Assembly: GCF_040892595.1 (NCBI RefSeq)
Contig: NZ_JBFRYB010000001.1
Coordinates: 2,046,001-2,110,000, forward strand
Direction of reading: 5' to 3'
DNA: 64,000 bases
DNA from: Zhongshania sp. R06B22
Lineage (GTDB): Bacteria; Pseudomonadota; Gammaproteobacteria; Pseudomonadales; Spongiibacteraceae
Made by a program: the position numbers and the translations under genes. Of this stretch, positions 28,559 through 39,425 are shown piece by piece (positions within the stretch are counted from its first letter, which is position 1; every line of letters begins with the position of its first letter). Under the pieces are notes generated by a model. That model worked only from the letters and a program-made list of their open reading frames with translations, was not told where the DNA came from and made no database searches.

Positions 28559-28611
28559 ACGTTACAGGCGTAGTAGTCAAAAAATCATATTTATTTTGAA
28601 AGGATATTAGT

Positions 28612-29709
28612 GTGACTGATCGTCAACAGAGAAATATTGCGGTGTTACCCGGTGATGGTATTGGCCATGAAATAATGGCCGAAGCTGCTAGAGTATTGGA
28701 ATGGGTCAATAAGGACCACGACTTGGGCTTAGTATTGCAGCATGCCTTGGTCGGCGGTTCTGCAATTGATGCTCACGGCTCGGCGCTTCCCGCTGAGACC
28801 TTTGCTATTTGTGAGCAGGCCGATGCGATATTACTTGGCGCTGTGGGTGGTCCAAAATGGGATAAATTGCCGCCGGCAGAGCGCCCTGAGAAAGCGGGTT
28901 TACTTGAAATTCGCAAGCGTTTAGATCTGTTTGGTAATTTGCGTCCCGCGATTTTATATCCGCAGCTTGCTGATGCCTCTTCCTTGAAGCCGGAAATCGT
29001 GGCTGGTCTGGATATTCTTATTGTTCGAGAGCTCACAGGCGGTATTTATTTTGGCCAACCCCGTGGTATTCGCGTACTGGAAAATGGCGAGCGCGAAGGT
29101 TATAACACCTATGTTTACAATGAGTCACAAATTCGTCGTATTGCTAAAGTGGCCTTTGAACTGGCGCAAAAACGCGGCGGTCGTCTGTGCTCCGTCGATA
29201 AGGCTAATGTCTTAGAGGTGACCATGCTGTGGCGTGAAGTCATGGATGAGATGGCTAAAGACTATCCCGATGTTGAGCTGAGTCATATGTATGTCGACAA
29301 CGCGGCAATGCAGCTGGTGCGTGCGCCTAAGCAGTTCGATGTGGTTGTAACGGGTAATATGTTTGGCGATATTTTGTCAGATGCGGCGGCTATGTTGACG
29401 GGGTCTATTGGCATGCTGCCGTCGGCATCGCTGGATGTAAATGGTCGCGGTATGTACGAGCCGTGCCACGGCTCTGCCCCTGATATAGCAGGTCAAAACA
29501 AGGCGAATCCGCTGGCGACAATACTGTCGGTGGCGATGATGCTGCGCTATTCCCTCAATGAGCCAGCTGCCGCGCAGCGTATTGAAGATGCGGTCAGTAC
29601 GGTGCTCGATCAGGGCTTCCGCACGGCGGATATATATTCAGACGGCAGCACCATGGTGGGAACCATTGAAATGGGCGATGCGGTTCTTGCGGCTTTAGCT
29701 GCAGCATAA
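28612..29709 (+). CDS. leuB: 3-isopropylmalate dehydrogenase LeuB
   Basis: This 365-residue decarboxylating dehydrogenase has [14 protein letters not shown] at the N-terminus, [14 protein letters not shown] near 140, the substrate/metal segment [20 protein letters not shown] near 247-266, and the NAD-type [13 protein letters not shown] near 285. It makes 4-methyl-2-oxopentanoate in leucine synthesis. The start is GTG at 28612, preceded by AAAGGA. Confidence 0.97.
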   Translation: MTDRQQRNIAVLPGDGIGHEIMAEAARVLEWVNKDHDLGLVLQHALVGGSAIDAHGSALPAETFAICEQADAILLGAVGGPKWDKLPPAERPEKAGLLEIRKRLDLFGNLRPAILYPQLADASSLKPEIVAGLDILIVRELTGGIYFGQPRGIRVLENGEREGYNTYVYNESQIRRIAKVAFELAQKRGGRLCSVDKANVLEVTMLWREVMDEMAKDYPDVELSHMYVDNAAMQLVRAPKQFDVVVTGNMFGDILSDAAAMLTGSIGMLPSASLDVNGRGMYEPCHGSAPDIAGQNKANPLATILSVAMMLRYSLNEPAAAQRIEDAVSTVLDQGFRTADIYSDGSTMVGTIEMGDAVLAALAAA

Positions 29710-29809
29710 ATTCAACTAGGAAATCTCGCGCTGGCCGCTATTTATTCTCTACTGAGAATAAGGCAGCTGTGCAGCAATGATTTCAACACCAAAGAGTTCA
29801 GGAGTAATT

Positions 29810-30928
29810 ATGAAGAAGGTAGGGTTTGTAGGTTGGCGCGGTATGGTTGGCTCTGTGCTGATGGGGCGGATGTTGGAAGAAAAAGACTTTGATGTTATCG
29901 AGCCGACATTTTTCACCACCTCAAATGTAGGTGGCCAGGGGCCGGCAATTGGTCGTGATATCGACGCGCTCAAAGACGCTAACGATATTGCCGAATTGGC
30001 GGCCATGGATATTATTATTTCTTGTCAGGGCGGTGATTATACCAAATCAGTTTTTTCCGCTTTACGCGCAACTGGCTGGGACGGTTACTGGATTGATGCG
30101 GCGTCGTCACTGCGTATGGACGACACTGCCATTATCACGCTTGATCCCGTCAACCTCGACGTAATCAAAGATGGCTTGAATAAGGGCGTTAAGAATTTTA
30201 TTGGTGGCAACTGTACCGTTAGCTTAATGTTAATGGCGATTGGCGGTTTATTTCGCGAGGGCTTGGTCGAGTGGGTCAGTGCCCAAACCTATCAGGCGGC
30301 CAGTGGCGCCGGTGCGCAAAACATGCGCGAACTGATTAATCAAATGGGAACAGTGCGCGACAGCGTTGCCACTGAGTTAGCTGATCCGCGTTCAAATATT
30401 TTAGATATCGATCGCAAAGTGGCCGAGGCGATGCGCAGTGATGCATTCCCGACTGAAAATTTTGGACACGCCTTGGCGGGTAGTTTGTTGCCATGGATTG
30501 ATACCCAGCTGGAAAATGGCCAAAGTCGTGAAGAGTGGAAAGGCCAGGCGGAGACCAATAAAATTTTGGGTCGCGCTGAATCGCCAATCGCCATCGACGG
30601 CAACTGCGTGCGCGTTGGGGCAATGCGTTGCCACAGCCAAGCATTGACGATCAAGCTCAATAAGAATGTTTCGATAGCCGAGATTGAAGCTATTCTTGCG
30701 GCGGCGAATGACTGGGTGCAAGTGGTACCAAATGATCGCGCCGAAACTCTGGAGAAATTAACCCCTACCGCGGTTACAGGTAAACTGCACGTGCCAGTCG
30801 GGCGTTTGCGCAAGCTGAATATGGGTGATCAATATCTGTCTGCGTTTACTGTGGGCGATCAATTATTATGGGGCGCTGCAGAGCCGCTGCGTCGTATGTT
30901 GCGAATCTTATTAGGTGATATTAAATAA
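29810..30928 (+). CDS. asd: Aspartate-semialdehyde dehydrogenase
   Basis: This 372-residue enzyme has the NADP-binding [16 protein letters not shown], the catalytic Cys in [15 protein letters not shown] (about residue 134) and [16 protein letters not shown] with the active-site His. It reduces aspartyl phosphate for lysine, threonine, methionine and diaminopimelate synthesis. The start is ATG 29810 because AGGAG (29800-29804) stands before it; a frame 33 bases longer has no ribosome site. usg overlaps its end by one base. Confidence 0.96.
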   Translation: MKKVGFVGWRGMVGSVLMGRMLEEKDFDVIEPTFFTTSNVGGQGPAIGRDIDALKDANDIAELAAMDIIISCQGGDYTKSVFSALRATGWDGYWIDAASSLRMDDTAIITLDPVNLDVIKDGLNKGVKNFIGGNCTVSLMLMAIGGLFREGLVEWVSAQTYQAASGAGAQNMRELINQMGTVRDSVATELADPRSNILDIDRKVAEAMRSDAFPTENFGHALAGSLLPWIDTQLENGQSREEWKGQAETNKILGRAESPIAIDGNCVRVGAMRCHSQALTIKLNKNVSIAEIEAILAAANDWVQVVPNDRAETLEKLTPTAVTGKLHVPVGRLRKLNMGDQYLSAFTVGDQLLWGAAEPLRRMLRILLGDIK

Positions 30929-31902
30929 TGACATTCAAGTGTGTTGCGGTTTTTGGGGCTTGCGGCCTTGAGGGCGAATTACTCCTAACCGCACTCGCTG
31001 ATGCCGAGCTAGGTGTTCAGAGTATTCGTGCATTTGCAGATGGCGCAGACGGCGAAACCGTTATGTATCGCGGTAGACCGTTTGCGGTCCATGAGTCTAG
31101 CGCTGCTGATTTTAGCGGTGTTGATGTGGCAATTTTCCTAAACGAAGGTTTTAGTGATTTCGCGATTATTGACGCCGCCGAAGACGCTGGCATCCGTGTA
31201 TTAGATTGTAGTGATACGCTGGCGCAGCGCGGCGATGTTCCGGTGTTTTGTGAAGGCTCACCCCTTGATAGTGATTCGCGCTTATTTGCAATAGCCGACG
31301 CAGTGAGCAGTCACGTGTCAGCGCTATTACGTTTGTTGCCGCAGGGCAGTATCCAGACGGTTAATCTTGCGATCGGTCAGCCGGTGTCAGTTTGGGGCCG
31401 CTTAGGGGTGGAAACTTTGGCGGCAGAAACCGCACGCTTATTAAATGGCCAGCCGCCTGAGGCGTCGCCGTTTGGGCAGCAAATGGCGTTCAACGTACTT
31501 TCGCGGCAGGGCGGTAGTGTTGCGGCGTTAGAACATGGCTTGGCGACTCTGCTAAACTCAAGTGGCAGTGCGGCCGCGGTCTCTGCTAGCGAGATGTTGG
31601 TGCCGGTTTTTTATGGTCATACTGCTATGCTGCGAGTGAACTGTGTTGATCGTGTTGATGTTTCACTGTTGAAGCAGCAGCTAGCAGAGAACGAGAAATT
31701 TCGTTTATTTCCACTCGACGACACCGCAGAAGCCTCGCCTGTTAATTTGCAGGGCAGTGATACAATTGATATTTCGGCGCTAAGTGGTGACAGGCAGGAT
31801 GAAACGGCCTTTCGCTGCACTGTCGTCGGTGATAATCTTCGTAATGGCGCGGTGATTAATATTATTGAATTGCTTAAAATCTTGATAAAAATCAATATCT
31901 AG
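30928..31902 (+). CDS. usg: Asd-like protein Usg, without catalytic cysteine
   Basis: This 324-residue homologue of aspartate-semialdehyde dehydrogenase keeps the N-terminal FGACGLEGELLLTALAD fold. The region aligned with the catalytic GNCT reads DAVSSHVSALL, so the nucleophile is missing. Such proteins follow asd in many gammaproteobacteria and have no settled function. The gene is immediately coupled to asd. Confidence 0.82.
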   Translation: MTFKCVAVFGACGLEGELLLTALADAELGVQSIRAFADGADGETVMYRGRPFAVHESSAADFSGVDVAIFLNEGFSDFAIIDAAEDAGIRVLDCSDTLAQRGDVPVFCEGSPLDSDSRLFAIADAVSSHVSALLRLLPQGSIQTVNLAIGQPVSVWGRLGVETLAAETARLLNGQPPEASPFGQQMAFNVLSRQGGSVAALEHGLATLLNSSGSAAAVSASEMLVPVFYGHTAMLRVNCVDRVDVSLLKQQLAENEKFRLFPLDDTAEASPVNLQGSDTIDISALSGDRQDETAFRCTVVGDNLRNGAVINIIELLKILIKINI

Positions 31903-32039
31903 CTTATATCTATGGATGTTGTTTAGAGAAATGACGTCAAGGCGTCATTGGCAAGATTTGCCCAGTGGATATTCTTTATAATAACGCAGTCCATTTAGCG
32001 AGTGCTGGCGGAAGGCGTTAATACACAAACGGTGACAGT

Positions 32040-35000
32040 ATGATGCGTAAAAAGCTGGCGAAAGTGGGGCTGACAGTTGTGGCCCTGCACAGCGGATTAG
32101 TTAGTGCACTCGGTATGGGTGAGTTAACACTTGATTCGCTGCTCAATCAGCCTTTTCGCGCGGAAATTCCTCTCCGAGATATTGGTGAACTGAATGTTGA
32201 CCAGATAAGAGTGCGGCTTGCGGATGCAACTGCCTTTGAAAATGCAGGCGTTGATCGCAGCCAGTTCTTATCCAAATTACAATTTAAAGTTGAGTTAGTG
32301 GGCGGCGGTAACGGACGTATTGTTGTTACTAGCTTGAGCTCAGTCGTTGAGCCCTATCTTGATTTTATCGTTGAGGCGCGCTGGCCTAACGGTAAAATGA
32401 TTCGCGAATATACTGTGCTGTTAGATTTGCCTGTTTATGCCGATGACAGTCCGTCGCGGGCTATTAATCTTAGTAATGCCGCGCCAGCTGCCAGCCCAAA
32501 TGTCCCGCTTGCAGCAAGTGCAGCAAGTGCAGCACCTGCTGGCCAAGCACGGGAGCCCGGTGGTTCTATTGGTGCGGTAGATCGTGCGCCGCCTGTAGCT
32601 CGCAGCCCGGCGCAGCAGCAAGATTTACCACCTGCAGATAATCCCAGTGAATACCGCATTCAGCACCACGATACGATGTGGCGCATTGCTACCACGCTGC
32701 GTCCAAGCTCCTATGTTACTACCCAGCAAACAATGCTGGCCTTGGCAAAAAAGAACCCTCAAGCCTTCGTGAACGGCAACGTCAACCAGATTAAGTCCGG
32801 TTATGTGTTGCGCGTGCCATCAGAAGCAGAAGTTCGCGACATCGATCATCAGGCAGCGGTGGAGGAAATACGATTACAGGCAAAGGAGTGGCGGGGCGAG
32901 AAAGTCGCCAGAGCCGCGAAGACTAAAGCTAGCCCAAACACTGCATCGGCAGCGCCAATGGCGCCGCAAATCGACGCGACCGCAAAGAGCCAAGTGCCCG
33001 CGCCAGAAGGTGCAGATGAGGCGGTTAAATTTTCACTTGGTGGAGCCGATGATAGCGACTCTGCAAATGAAGCGAACATCTTGCGAGAGCAAATCCGAGA
33101 AGAACAGGAAAACCTAGAGAAGTCCAAGCTTGAAAACGGTGCGATACAAAATCGTGTTGTTGAAATGGAAAAGCAAATACAGACTTTACAAAGTTTAATT
33201 GCGCTCAAAAATAGTCAGCTCGCAGCGTTGCAAAGTGGTCAGCCTTTGCCCGAGTCGCCGGCAATGAGCACTGAGAATATTGCTGCGCTTGAGGCTGATG
33301 CTGCGCTTGAAGCTGATGCGATGGTGGCGCCGACGGGGACTGAGGCGGAGACCGAGATAGCTTCAGTAGGCAGCCCTGATGCTGCAGCAGAAAAGATCGC
33401 AGCCACTGAAACTGCTAAACAAACGATAATAGACAAGCCCGCGGCAAAGCCTGCCGCGTCCTCAAAACCAGTGATTACCGAGACGCCGCTTGAAGCTTTG
33501 CAAGCTTGGGTCAGCCAAAACCTTGTCATCTTCGTTGGCCTTTTGCTTGCGCTGCTGGCTGCATTGGTACTGCTGGTTCGCGGTCGCAGAGCGGCGGATG
33601 AAGATGCCGATTTGACCGGTTTCGACAATGACTTGGCGGCGGGCGAGGCAGTGGAGTCTCCTGCCTTGTTTGCAAGCGGTGGAGAGTTTGATGCTGATTC
33701 TGCTGCCAATGGCAGCGACGAAATACGTGAGGAAAGTGACGCGGACGTTGTTTTCAGCGCTGAAGACTTTGATTTCGATAAGCTCGCAGATGATCCTGAC
33801 ACAGAAGATGCGTTGTCTGCATTTGCCGGGGATTCTGCATCTGAAGAGCTAAGGGGTGTTGACGATGTTGATGCTCCAGCCGCTGACGCGGTGGTAGCGC
33901 AAACTGGTGATGTCGTTGCTGAAGCTGAGATTTATGTGGCATACGGCCGCTATGATCAAGCTGCAAGCCTCTTGAAAACCGCGATTGCTCAGGACCGTAA
34001 TAACACCGAACTGCATTTGAAACTGATTGATATCTATCTAGATACTAGGGATCAGAGTAATTTCGAGGCAGCCTATCAAGACTTGCGGGCATTAAATGAC
34101 GATGACGCCATTGCCCGTGTTAAGGAATCAATGTCGGCTATTGAGGGTGTAAGCCACTGGCTCGGTGATGACTTGTCGGCATCATCTGATAACACCGTGC
34201 AAGTCACTGCTCCGGATAGCTCGGTTAGTGAGGAAATAACAGATTTAGATTTTGATATTGACGATGACGCGGATGCCCTGAGCCTCGACGATGAAGGCCT
34301 AGACTTTGAGTTGGACGATGCGCTTGATGACAATGCCAAAGGGGATGTTGATGCTGAAGACAATGCCGGTGTTGCTGCAAGCGAGGAGCTTGACGCAGAT
34401 GCAGCGTCGGATACAGATACCTTGGCGTCTCTGGATGTTGATCTTGCAGATTTAGATTTTGATTTCGATGGTGATTTTGGCGGTGCATCTAAAGAACCTT
34501 CAGCGCTGGTAGATGACAGCGCCACCGCAGGTGACGATTTGGCTGCGGCACTAAGCAGTGATGACATTGCTCCTTCCGCAGAGGCTGTGGTCGAGGACGA
34601 TGAGCTTGATATCAGCTTCGACGGACTAGACGATGTCAGTTTAGATGAAAATGTCTTGAGCGAATTAAGCTCGACTCCAGATGAGGGCGATGCCTTAGAT
34701 GACGACATTGTTTCTTTCGAAGACGAAGATGTTCCTAGCTTGGATTTTACTGACCTTGAGGCCAAGGAGCTTGAGTCTACAGATGTAGATGATTTAGATT
34801 TTGAAGATCTTGAATTAGGCGCAATCGGCATAGATGATGATGGCATAGCTGATACTGATTTAGGTGCTAGCGGCTTAGGTGATAATACTTTAGGTGATAG
34901 TGATTTAGACGTTGGTGTCGGTGATCTTGATGCCTCGAGCGACGCCTTGGCTGAGGTCGCAGACCTTGGCTCCGTGGAGGCACCTCTAACAACACCAGAG

Positions 35001-35684
35001 TCGGGTGAAGACGAAGCCCTTGGCGTTACTAGTGAGGAGCTTAGTAACAACGATACTGATAGTGAGGAGCTGGATCTTTCCGAGTTTGATATGGATCTCT
35101 CGGATACCCTTGACACAAGTTCGTCGTCGCTTGATGTGGATGCCGAGTCCGACGAGCTCGATCTTGAGTTATCTGACTTTGATATGCCTAGTGAGCTCAG
35201 TAGCGCCAGCGAAGCCAGCTCTACTGCGGATGAGCTGGACATCGATGTTGATGAATCCTTCTTTCTTGACGATGATCTGGAATTAAACGATAGCGCGGTT
35301 CCTAGCGACAATATTGAGGTTGACTCTGGTTCAACTGCGGAGAAGCAAGAGGCTGCTGCCGAAATACCTGTCGTCGATACACCTCTAGTCGAAACACCTG
35401 TTCCCGCGGCTCCGATCGACGATGCCGATACTGTCAATATTGACGGTGACGCGATTGCCCTAGAGGATCTGGTCTTCGATGAGTTCGATGCCGGAGAGGA
35501 CGATGCCGAAGGCTTCGATTCACTGCTTGATTCCGAGTCCGTCGCAACAAAGTTAGATCTTGCCCGCGCATACATCGATATGGGTGACAGCGAAGGCGCG
35601 CGTGAAATGTTGGAAGAAGTGCTGCAAGAGGGCGATACTCAGCAGCAAGCCGATGCTCAAACGTTGTTAGATAATATTGGATAA
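32040..35684 (+). CDS. fimV: FimV-family polar hub protein
   Basis: This 1214-residue protein has a signal peptide (1-24), the FimV N-terminal domain (GELTLDSLLNQPFRAEIPL), a Pro/Ala-rich linker and a LysM-like peptidoglycan domain (YRIQHHDTMWRIATTLR, about 205-265). It continues with a coiled coil (about 345-395), one membrane helix (LVIFVGLLLALLAALVLLV, about 492-511) and TPR segments (AEIYVAYGRYDQAASLLKTAI near 630). A very acidic Asp/Glu/Leu-rich region and the C-terminal FimV TPR motif (KLDLARAYIDMGDSEGARE) end it. FimV organises the pole, type IV pili and second-messenger signalling. Length and acidity are typical. Confidence 0.93.
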   Translation: MMRKKLAKVGLTVVALHSGLVSALGMGELTLDSLLNQPFRAEIPLRDIGELNVDQIRVRLADATAFENAGVDRSQFLSKLQFKVELVGGGNGRIVVTSLSSVVEPYLDFIVEARWPNGKMIREYTVLLDLPVYADDSPSRAINLSNAAPAASPNVPLAASAASAAPAGQAREPGGSIGAVDRAPPVARSPAQQQDLPPADNPSEYRIQHHDTMWRIATTLRPSSYVTTQQTMLALAKKNPQAFVNGNVNQIKSGYVLRVPSEAEVRDIDHQAAVEEIRLQAKEWRGEKVARAAKTKASPNTASAAPMAPQIDATAKSQVPAPEGADEAVKFSLGGADDSDSANEANILREQIREEQENLEKSKLENGAIQNRVVEMEKQIQTLQSLIALKNSQLAALQSGQPLPESPAMSTENIAALEADAALEADAMVAPTGTEAETEIASVGSPDAAAEKIAATETAKQTIIDKPAAKPAASSKPVITETPLEALQAWVSQNLVIFVGLLLALLAALVLLVRGRRAADEDADLTGFDNDLAAGEAVESPALFASGGEFDADSAANGSDEIREESDADVVFSAEDFDFDKLADDPDTEDALSAFAGDSASEELRGVDDVDAPAADAVVAQTGDVVAEAEIYVAYGRYDQAASLLKTAIAQDRNNTELHLKLIDIYLDTRDQSNFEAAYQDLRALNDDDAIARVKESMSAIEGVSHWLGDDLSASSDNTVQVTAPDSSVSEEITDLDFDIDDDADALSLDDEGLDFELDDALDDNAKGDVDAEDNAGVAASEELDADAASDTDTLASLDVDLADLDFDFDGDFGGASKEPSALVDDSATAGDDLAAALSSDDIAPSAEAVVEDDELDISFDGLDDVSLDENVLSELSSTPDEGDALDDDIVSFEDEDVPSLDFTDLEAKELESTDVDDLDFEDLELGAIGIDDDGIADTDLGASGLGDNTLGDSDLDVGVGDLDASSDALAEVADLGSVEAPLTTPESGEDEALGVTSEELSNNDTDSEELDLSEFDMDLSDTLDTSSSSLDVDAESDELDLELSDFDMPSELSSASEASSTADELDIDVDESFFLDDDLELNDSAVPSDNIEVDSGSTAEKQEAAAEIPVVDTPLVETPVPAAPIDDADTVNIDGDAIALEDLVFDEFDAGEDDAEGFDSLLDSESVATKLDLARAYIDMGDSEGAREMLEEVLQEGDTQQQADAQTLLDNIG
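33283..33318 (+). repeat. Short tandem repeat inside fimV
   Basis: Two adjacent 18-base units (33283-33300 and 33301-33318) differ at one position and encode a duplicated Ala-Leu-Glu-Ala-Asp-Ala segment in the linker before the membrane helix. It keeps the frame. Confidence 0.6.
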
Positions 35685-35704
35685 GTATTGGCTGAATTTG
35701 TTTT

Positions 35705-36550
35705 ATGAATGATGTGGGTAGTTTCGACCGATTTGCGGATGATCTCTTGCCGGTCGGATGCCGGGTAGCCATGGCTTTGGAGTATCAGGGTAGCGCCTAC
35801 CGAGGCTGGCAAAGTCAAACCAAGCCTTGGGTTGCTACTGTTCAGGACGCACTTCAAGACGCTATTTCGGCGATTGCCGCCACGCCAGTGACGGTTATTT
35901 GTGCTGGCCGTACCGATGCCGGCGTTCACGCTACCTATCAGTTGGTGCATTTTGATGCCCCGGTTGCGCGTTCTTTAAGGGCCTGGGTGGCCGGAGTGAA
36001 CGCCAAGCTTCCCGGCGATGTTGCGGTGCAGTGGGCTCAGAGTGTCTCCAGTGATTTTCACGCCCGTTTTTCTGCAACTGCTAGGCGTTACCGCTATATT
36101 ATCCTCAATCAAGCCCGCCGCTCTGCGCATTTAGTCAATGGCTTAACCTTGGTCGATCATCCCCTTGATGCAGATCTTATGCATCGTGAAGCGCAGGTCT
36201 TGCTGGGCGAGCATGACTTTAGTGCGTTTCGGGCATCTTCTTGTCAGTCTAAAAGCGCGAGGCGGAATATTCATTTCGCTAATGTGAGTCGCCGTGGTCG
36301 CTATATTGTGCTCGATATTGGCGGAAACGCTTTTTTGCATCATATGGTGAGGAATATTGCTGGCGTTCTTATTGCTGTGGGTAGTGGTCAAATGCCGCCA
36401 GGTTGGACGCAACAGGTCTTGGCGAGCCAAGACCGCAATCAAGGTGGTGTCACCGCTAAGCCTGATGGCTTGTATTTGGTTGACGTAATCTACCCGCCTG
36501 AGTTCAATTTGCCGAAATCACCAATAGGCCCTGATTTTGTTCCCAGTTAG
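35705..36550 (+). CDS. truA: tRNA pseudouridine synthase TruA
   Basis: This 281-residue enzyme has ALEYQGSAYRGWQSQTKP and the catalytic Asp motif CAGRTDAGVHATYQ (about D75), plus FLHHMVRNIAGVLIAVG. It makes pseudouridine 38-40 in the anticodon stem. The start at 35705 lacks a clear ribosome site. The N-terminal 20 residues are extra relative to E. coli, so ATG 35771 is possible. Confidence 0.95.
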   Translation: MNDVGSFDRFADDLLPVGCRVAMALEYQGSAYRGWQSQTKPWVATVQDALQDAISAIAATPVTVICAGRTDAGVHATYQLVHFDAPVARSLRAWVAGVNAKLPGDVAVQWAQSVSSDFHARFSATARRYRYIILNQARRSAHLVNGLTLVDHPLDADLMHREAQVLLGEHDFSAFRASSCQSKSARRNIHFANVSRRGRYIVLDIGGNAFLHHMVRNIAGVLIAVGSGQMPPGWTQQVLASQDRNQGGVTAKPDGLYLVDVIYPPEFNLPKSPIGPDFVPS

Positions 36551-36625
36551 CGGCGGCGCCTACAGACAGATAATGTAGTTATTTGTTAGTATTCGATCCG
36601 ATTAATTGTCTGGTAGTACATCCAA

Positions 36626-37261
36626 GTGTTCCGTACCCGCGTAAAAATTTGTGGTATCACCCGAGCTGAAGACGCGCTTGCCGCGATCGATGCAGGAGCT
36701 GATGCCTTAGGCTTTGTGTTTTATCCTAAAAGTCCGCGCGTCATCAGTATTGAGCAAGCCGCAAATATTATGTCGATGCTGCCGCCGTTTGTGAGCAAGG
36801 TCGGTTTATTTGTTAATGCAGATGCTGCCGAGATACGCGAGGTTTTGGCGTGCTGCCCGCTTGACGTTCTACAGTTTCATGGCGATGAGTCAGCAGAGTT
36901 TTGTGCATCGTTTGCGATGCCGTATATGAAAGCATTGCGGATGCGCGATGATCTGGATTTGAGTGCCGCAATACGGTCCTACTCAGCGGCAAGTGCCTTG
37001 TTATTGGACAGCTATAAACCCGGCGTACCGGGCGGTACAGGTGAATCGTTTGACTGGCAGCGTATTCCTAGCAATATAGACATCCCTGTGGTGCTTGCCG
37101 GTGGTTTAAAGCCTAGCAATGCCAGTGCCGCCATTGCAGCTTGTCATCCTTATGCCCTGGATGTGAGCGGTGGTGTGGAACTGGCGCCAGGGATAAAATG
37201 CGCGCAAAAAATGACAGAATTTATTACAGCGATCAGGTGTGCTGATCGACGGGAGGATTGA
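36626..37261 (+). CDS. trpF: Phosphoribosylanthranilate isomerase TrpF
   Basis: This 211-residue TIM-barrel enzyme has the catalytic Cys in VKICGITRAEDA and Asp in YALDVSGGVELAPG, with LQFHGDES in between. It catalyses the Amadori rearrangement in tryptophan synthesis. The start is GTG 36626. trpB follows directly after its stop. Confidence 0.95.
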   Translation: MFRTRVKICGITRAEDALAAIDAGADALGFVFYPKSPRVISIEQAANIMSMLPPFVSKVGLFVNADAAEIREVLACCPLDVLQFHGDESAEFCASFAMPYMKALRMRDDLDLSAAIRSYSAASALLLDSYKPGVPGGTGESFDWQRIPSNIDIPVVLAGGLKPSNASAAIAACHPYALDVSGGVELAPGIKCAQKMTEFITAIRCADRRED

Positions 37262-38485
37262 GTGAATAGCAAGGTAGGTAAAGCTGATTTTAGCCAGTTT
37301 CCTGATGCCGCTGGGCATTTTGGCATCTACGGCGGCCGCTTCGTTTCAGAAACGCTGGTGTTCGCTCTAGATGAGTTAGACGCAGCGTATCGTAGGCTGC
37401 GCAAAGACCCTGGATTTCAGGCTGAGTTCGATTACGATTTAGCCCATTACGTGGGTCGCCCGTCGCCGCTGTATTATGCTCGCCGCTGGTCTGAGGAAGT
37501 CGGTGGTGCAAAGATCTATCTCAAGCGCGAAGACCTCAACCATACTGGCGCCCACAAGGTAAACAATACCGTTGGTCAGGCCCTGCTGGCAAAGTATATG
37601 GGTAAAAAGCATGTTATCGCTGAAACCGGTGCCGGCCAACACGGTGTTGCATCGGCAACCGTAGCCGCTCGTTTGGGTATGACTTGCCAGGTGTTTATGG
37701 GCGAGGAAGATATTCATCGTCAGGCCTTAAACGTTTATCGCATGAAATTGTTGGGTGCTGAGGTTGTGTCCGTTAAATCGGGCTCTAAAACACTTAAAGA
37801 TGCCATGAATGAGGCGATGCGAAACTGGGTTACCAATGTTGACGATACCTTCTACATTATTGGTACTGCGGCTGGTCCGCACCCTTATCCGATGTTGGTT
37901 AGGGATTTCCAGTCTGTGATCGGCCGCGAGGCGCGTCAGCAGTGCTTGGCTCAGAACGGTCGCTTGCCTGACGCTCTGGTTGCCTGCGTAGGCGGTGGAT
38001 CCAATGCCATTGGTTTGTTCCATCCCTTTCTCGATGATGAGTCGGTGGCGATGTATGGCGTTGAAGCGGGTGGTTATGGCGTTGAGACTGGGCACCATGC
38101 GGCGCCCTTAAACGATGGTACTCCGGGTATTTTGCATGGCAATCGCACGTATTTAATGCAGGATGAGGGCGGTCAGATTATTGAGACCCACTCAGTGTCG
38201 GCCGGCTTGGATTATCCCGGTGTCGGTCCAGAGCATTCTTGGTTAAAAGATATGGGCCGGGTGAACTACGTCGCTATCAATGATGATGAAGCGCTGGCAG
38301 CATTCCGTAAATTAACCCTAGTTGAAGGGATAATGCCTGCCTTGGAATCTGCGCATGCGGTGGCCTATGCTGAGAAATTAGCGAAAACCATGAGCCCTGA
38401 GCAAACTATTGTGATCAACTTATCTGGCCGAGGTGATAAAGACATTCATACCGTCGCTACCCTCGACGGTATTGGCATTGAATAA
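37262..38485 (+). CDS. trpB: Tryptophan synthase beta chain TrpB
   Basis: This 407-residue PLP enzyme has its cofactor Lys in [18 protein letters not shown], the segment [17 protein letters not shown], and [13 protein letters not shown], which binds PLP phosphate. The start is GTG 37262 with GGGAGG just before it, inside the trpF end. It forms the alpha-beta complex with TrpA, 12 bases downstream. Confidence 0.97.
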   Translation: MNSKVGKADFSQFPDAAGHFGIYGGRFVSETLVFALDELDAAYRRLRKDPGFQAEFDYDLAHYVGRPSPLYYARRWSEEVGGAKIYLKREDLNHTGAHKVNNTVGQALLAKYMGKKHVIAETGAGQHGVASATVAARLGMTCQVFMGEEDIHRQALNVYRMKLLGAEVVSVKSGSKTLKDAMNEAMRNWVTNVDDTFYIIGTAAGPHPYPMLVRDFQSVIGREARQQCLAQNGRLPDALVACVGGGSNAIGLFHPFLDDESVAMYGVEAGGYGVETGHHAAPLNDGTPGILHGNRTYLMQDEGGQIIETHSVSAGLDYPGVGPEHSWLKDMGRVNYVAINDDEALAAFRKLTLVEGIMPALESAHAVAYAEKLAKTMSPEQTIVINLSGRGDKDIHTVATLDGIGIE

Positions 38486-38497
38486 CGAGGAAGTACT

Positions 38498-39307
38498 TTG
38501 AGTCGTTTAGCAGCTGTATTTGCAAAACTAGAGAAAGATGGGCGCAAGGCACTGGTGCCATATATTGTTGCCGGTGACCCGGAACCTGCCATAACCGTGG
38601 CCTTTATGCATGAATTAGTGCGTCAAGGTGCGGATATTCTTGAAATAGGTGTGCCATTTTCAGATCCAATGGCGGAAGGTCCGGTTATTCAGCTCGCCCA
38701 CGAGCGCGCTTTGCTTAACAAGGTTACGTTAACCATGGTGCTCGAGCTGGTGACAGAGTTTCGCGCCAAGGACGAGACAACCCCTGTGGTGCTGATGGGT
38801 TACGCCAACCCGATAGAGCGCATGGGTTATCAGATTTTTGCGGATCGCGCTGCATTGGCGGGTGTTGATGGCCTACTGACGGTTGATATGCCACCCGAAG
38901 AAGCGGAGCAGCCGAGCAAGATACTGCGCGCAGCTGGTATCGACAATATTTTCTTGTTAGCGCCAACGAGCAGTGACGATAGAATTAAAAAAATCGCCTC
39001 GCTAGCCAGCGGTTATTTGTACTGTGTGTCACTGAATGGTGTGACCGGTGCGGGTAATTTAGATATCAAAGCGGTGTCTGAGAAGCTAGCGAGCATTAAG
39101 GGCTTTACTAATCTCCCCATCACCGTGGGTTTTGGTATTAAAGATGGTGTTTCTGCGGCTGCTTTAGCGCCTTTGTGTGAGGGTGTTGTGGTTGGTAGTG
39201 CCTTGATAGAGCGCTTGGTCGCTAGCGATGCCTCATTAGCAAACGCGGAGCGCGCTGCAGTGGCGGCCTCGCTGATTGGCGAGATAAGAGCGGCCATAGA
39301 CGCCTGA
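38498..39307 (+). CDS. trpA: Tryptophan synthase alpha chain TrpA
   Basis: This 269-residue TIM barrel has the catalytic Glu and Asp in ILEIGVPFSDPMAEGPVIQ and the phosphate-binding GFGIKDGVSAAALAPLCEG and GVVVGSALIE. It cleaves indole-3-glycerol phosphate. The start is TTG 38498 preceded by GAGGAAG. A CGCCGT/ACGGCG hairpin (39314-39330) follows the stop but has no T-run. Confidence 0.96.
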   Translation: MSRLAAVFAKLEKDGRKALVPYIVAGDPEPAITVAFMHELVRQGADILEIGVPFSDPMAEGPVIQLAHERALLNKVTLTMVLELVTEFRAKDETTPVVLMGYANPIERMGYQIFADRAALAGVDGLLTVDMPPEEAEQPSKILRAAGIDNIFLLAPTSSDDRIKKIASLASGYLYCVSLNGVTGAGNLDIKAVSEKLASIKGFTNLPITVGFGIKDGVSAAALAPLCEGVVVGSALIERLVASDASLANAERAAVAASLIGEIRAAIDA

Positions 39308-39425
39308 TAAATACGCCGTTGTTGACGGCGCTACTGCTCATGATCGGATTTATAGGGTAAAATAATGCACAGCAGATCACGTGCATAAATTATAAATAGA
39401 CGAATAATGACTACAGGAATGGATT

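Noticed and set aside
33283..33318. Tandem repeat as a CRISPR or phase-variable tract
   Set aside because: Only two in-frame 18-base units with no spacers; it is a coding repeat in a flexible linker.
33239..33802. A 187-codon Ala/Ser-rich antisense frame in fimV
   Set aside because: Same cause: antisense of an acidic, Ala-rich coding region.
34076..35575. A 499-codon open frame antisense to fimV
   Set aside because: It is extremely Ser-rich, the mirror of the Asp/Glu-rich codons of fimV, and has no domain; it is a composition artefact.
39314..39330. Hairpin after trpA as an intrinsic terminator
   Set aside because: CGCCGT/ACGGCG pairs well but no T-run follows.
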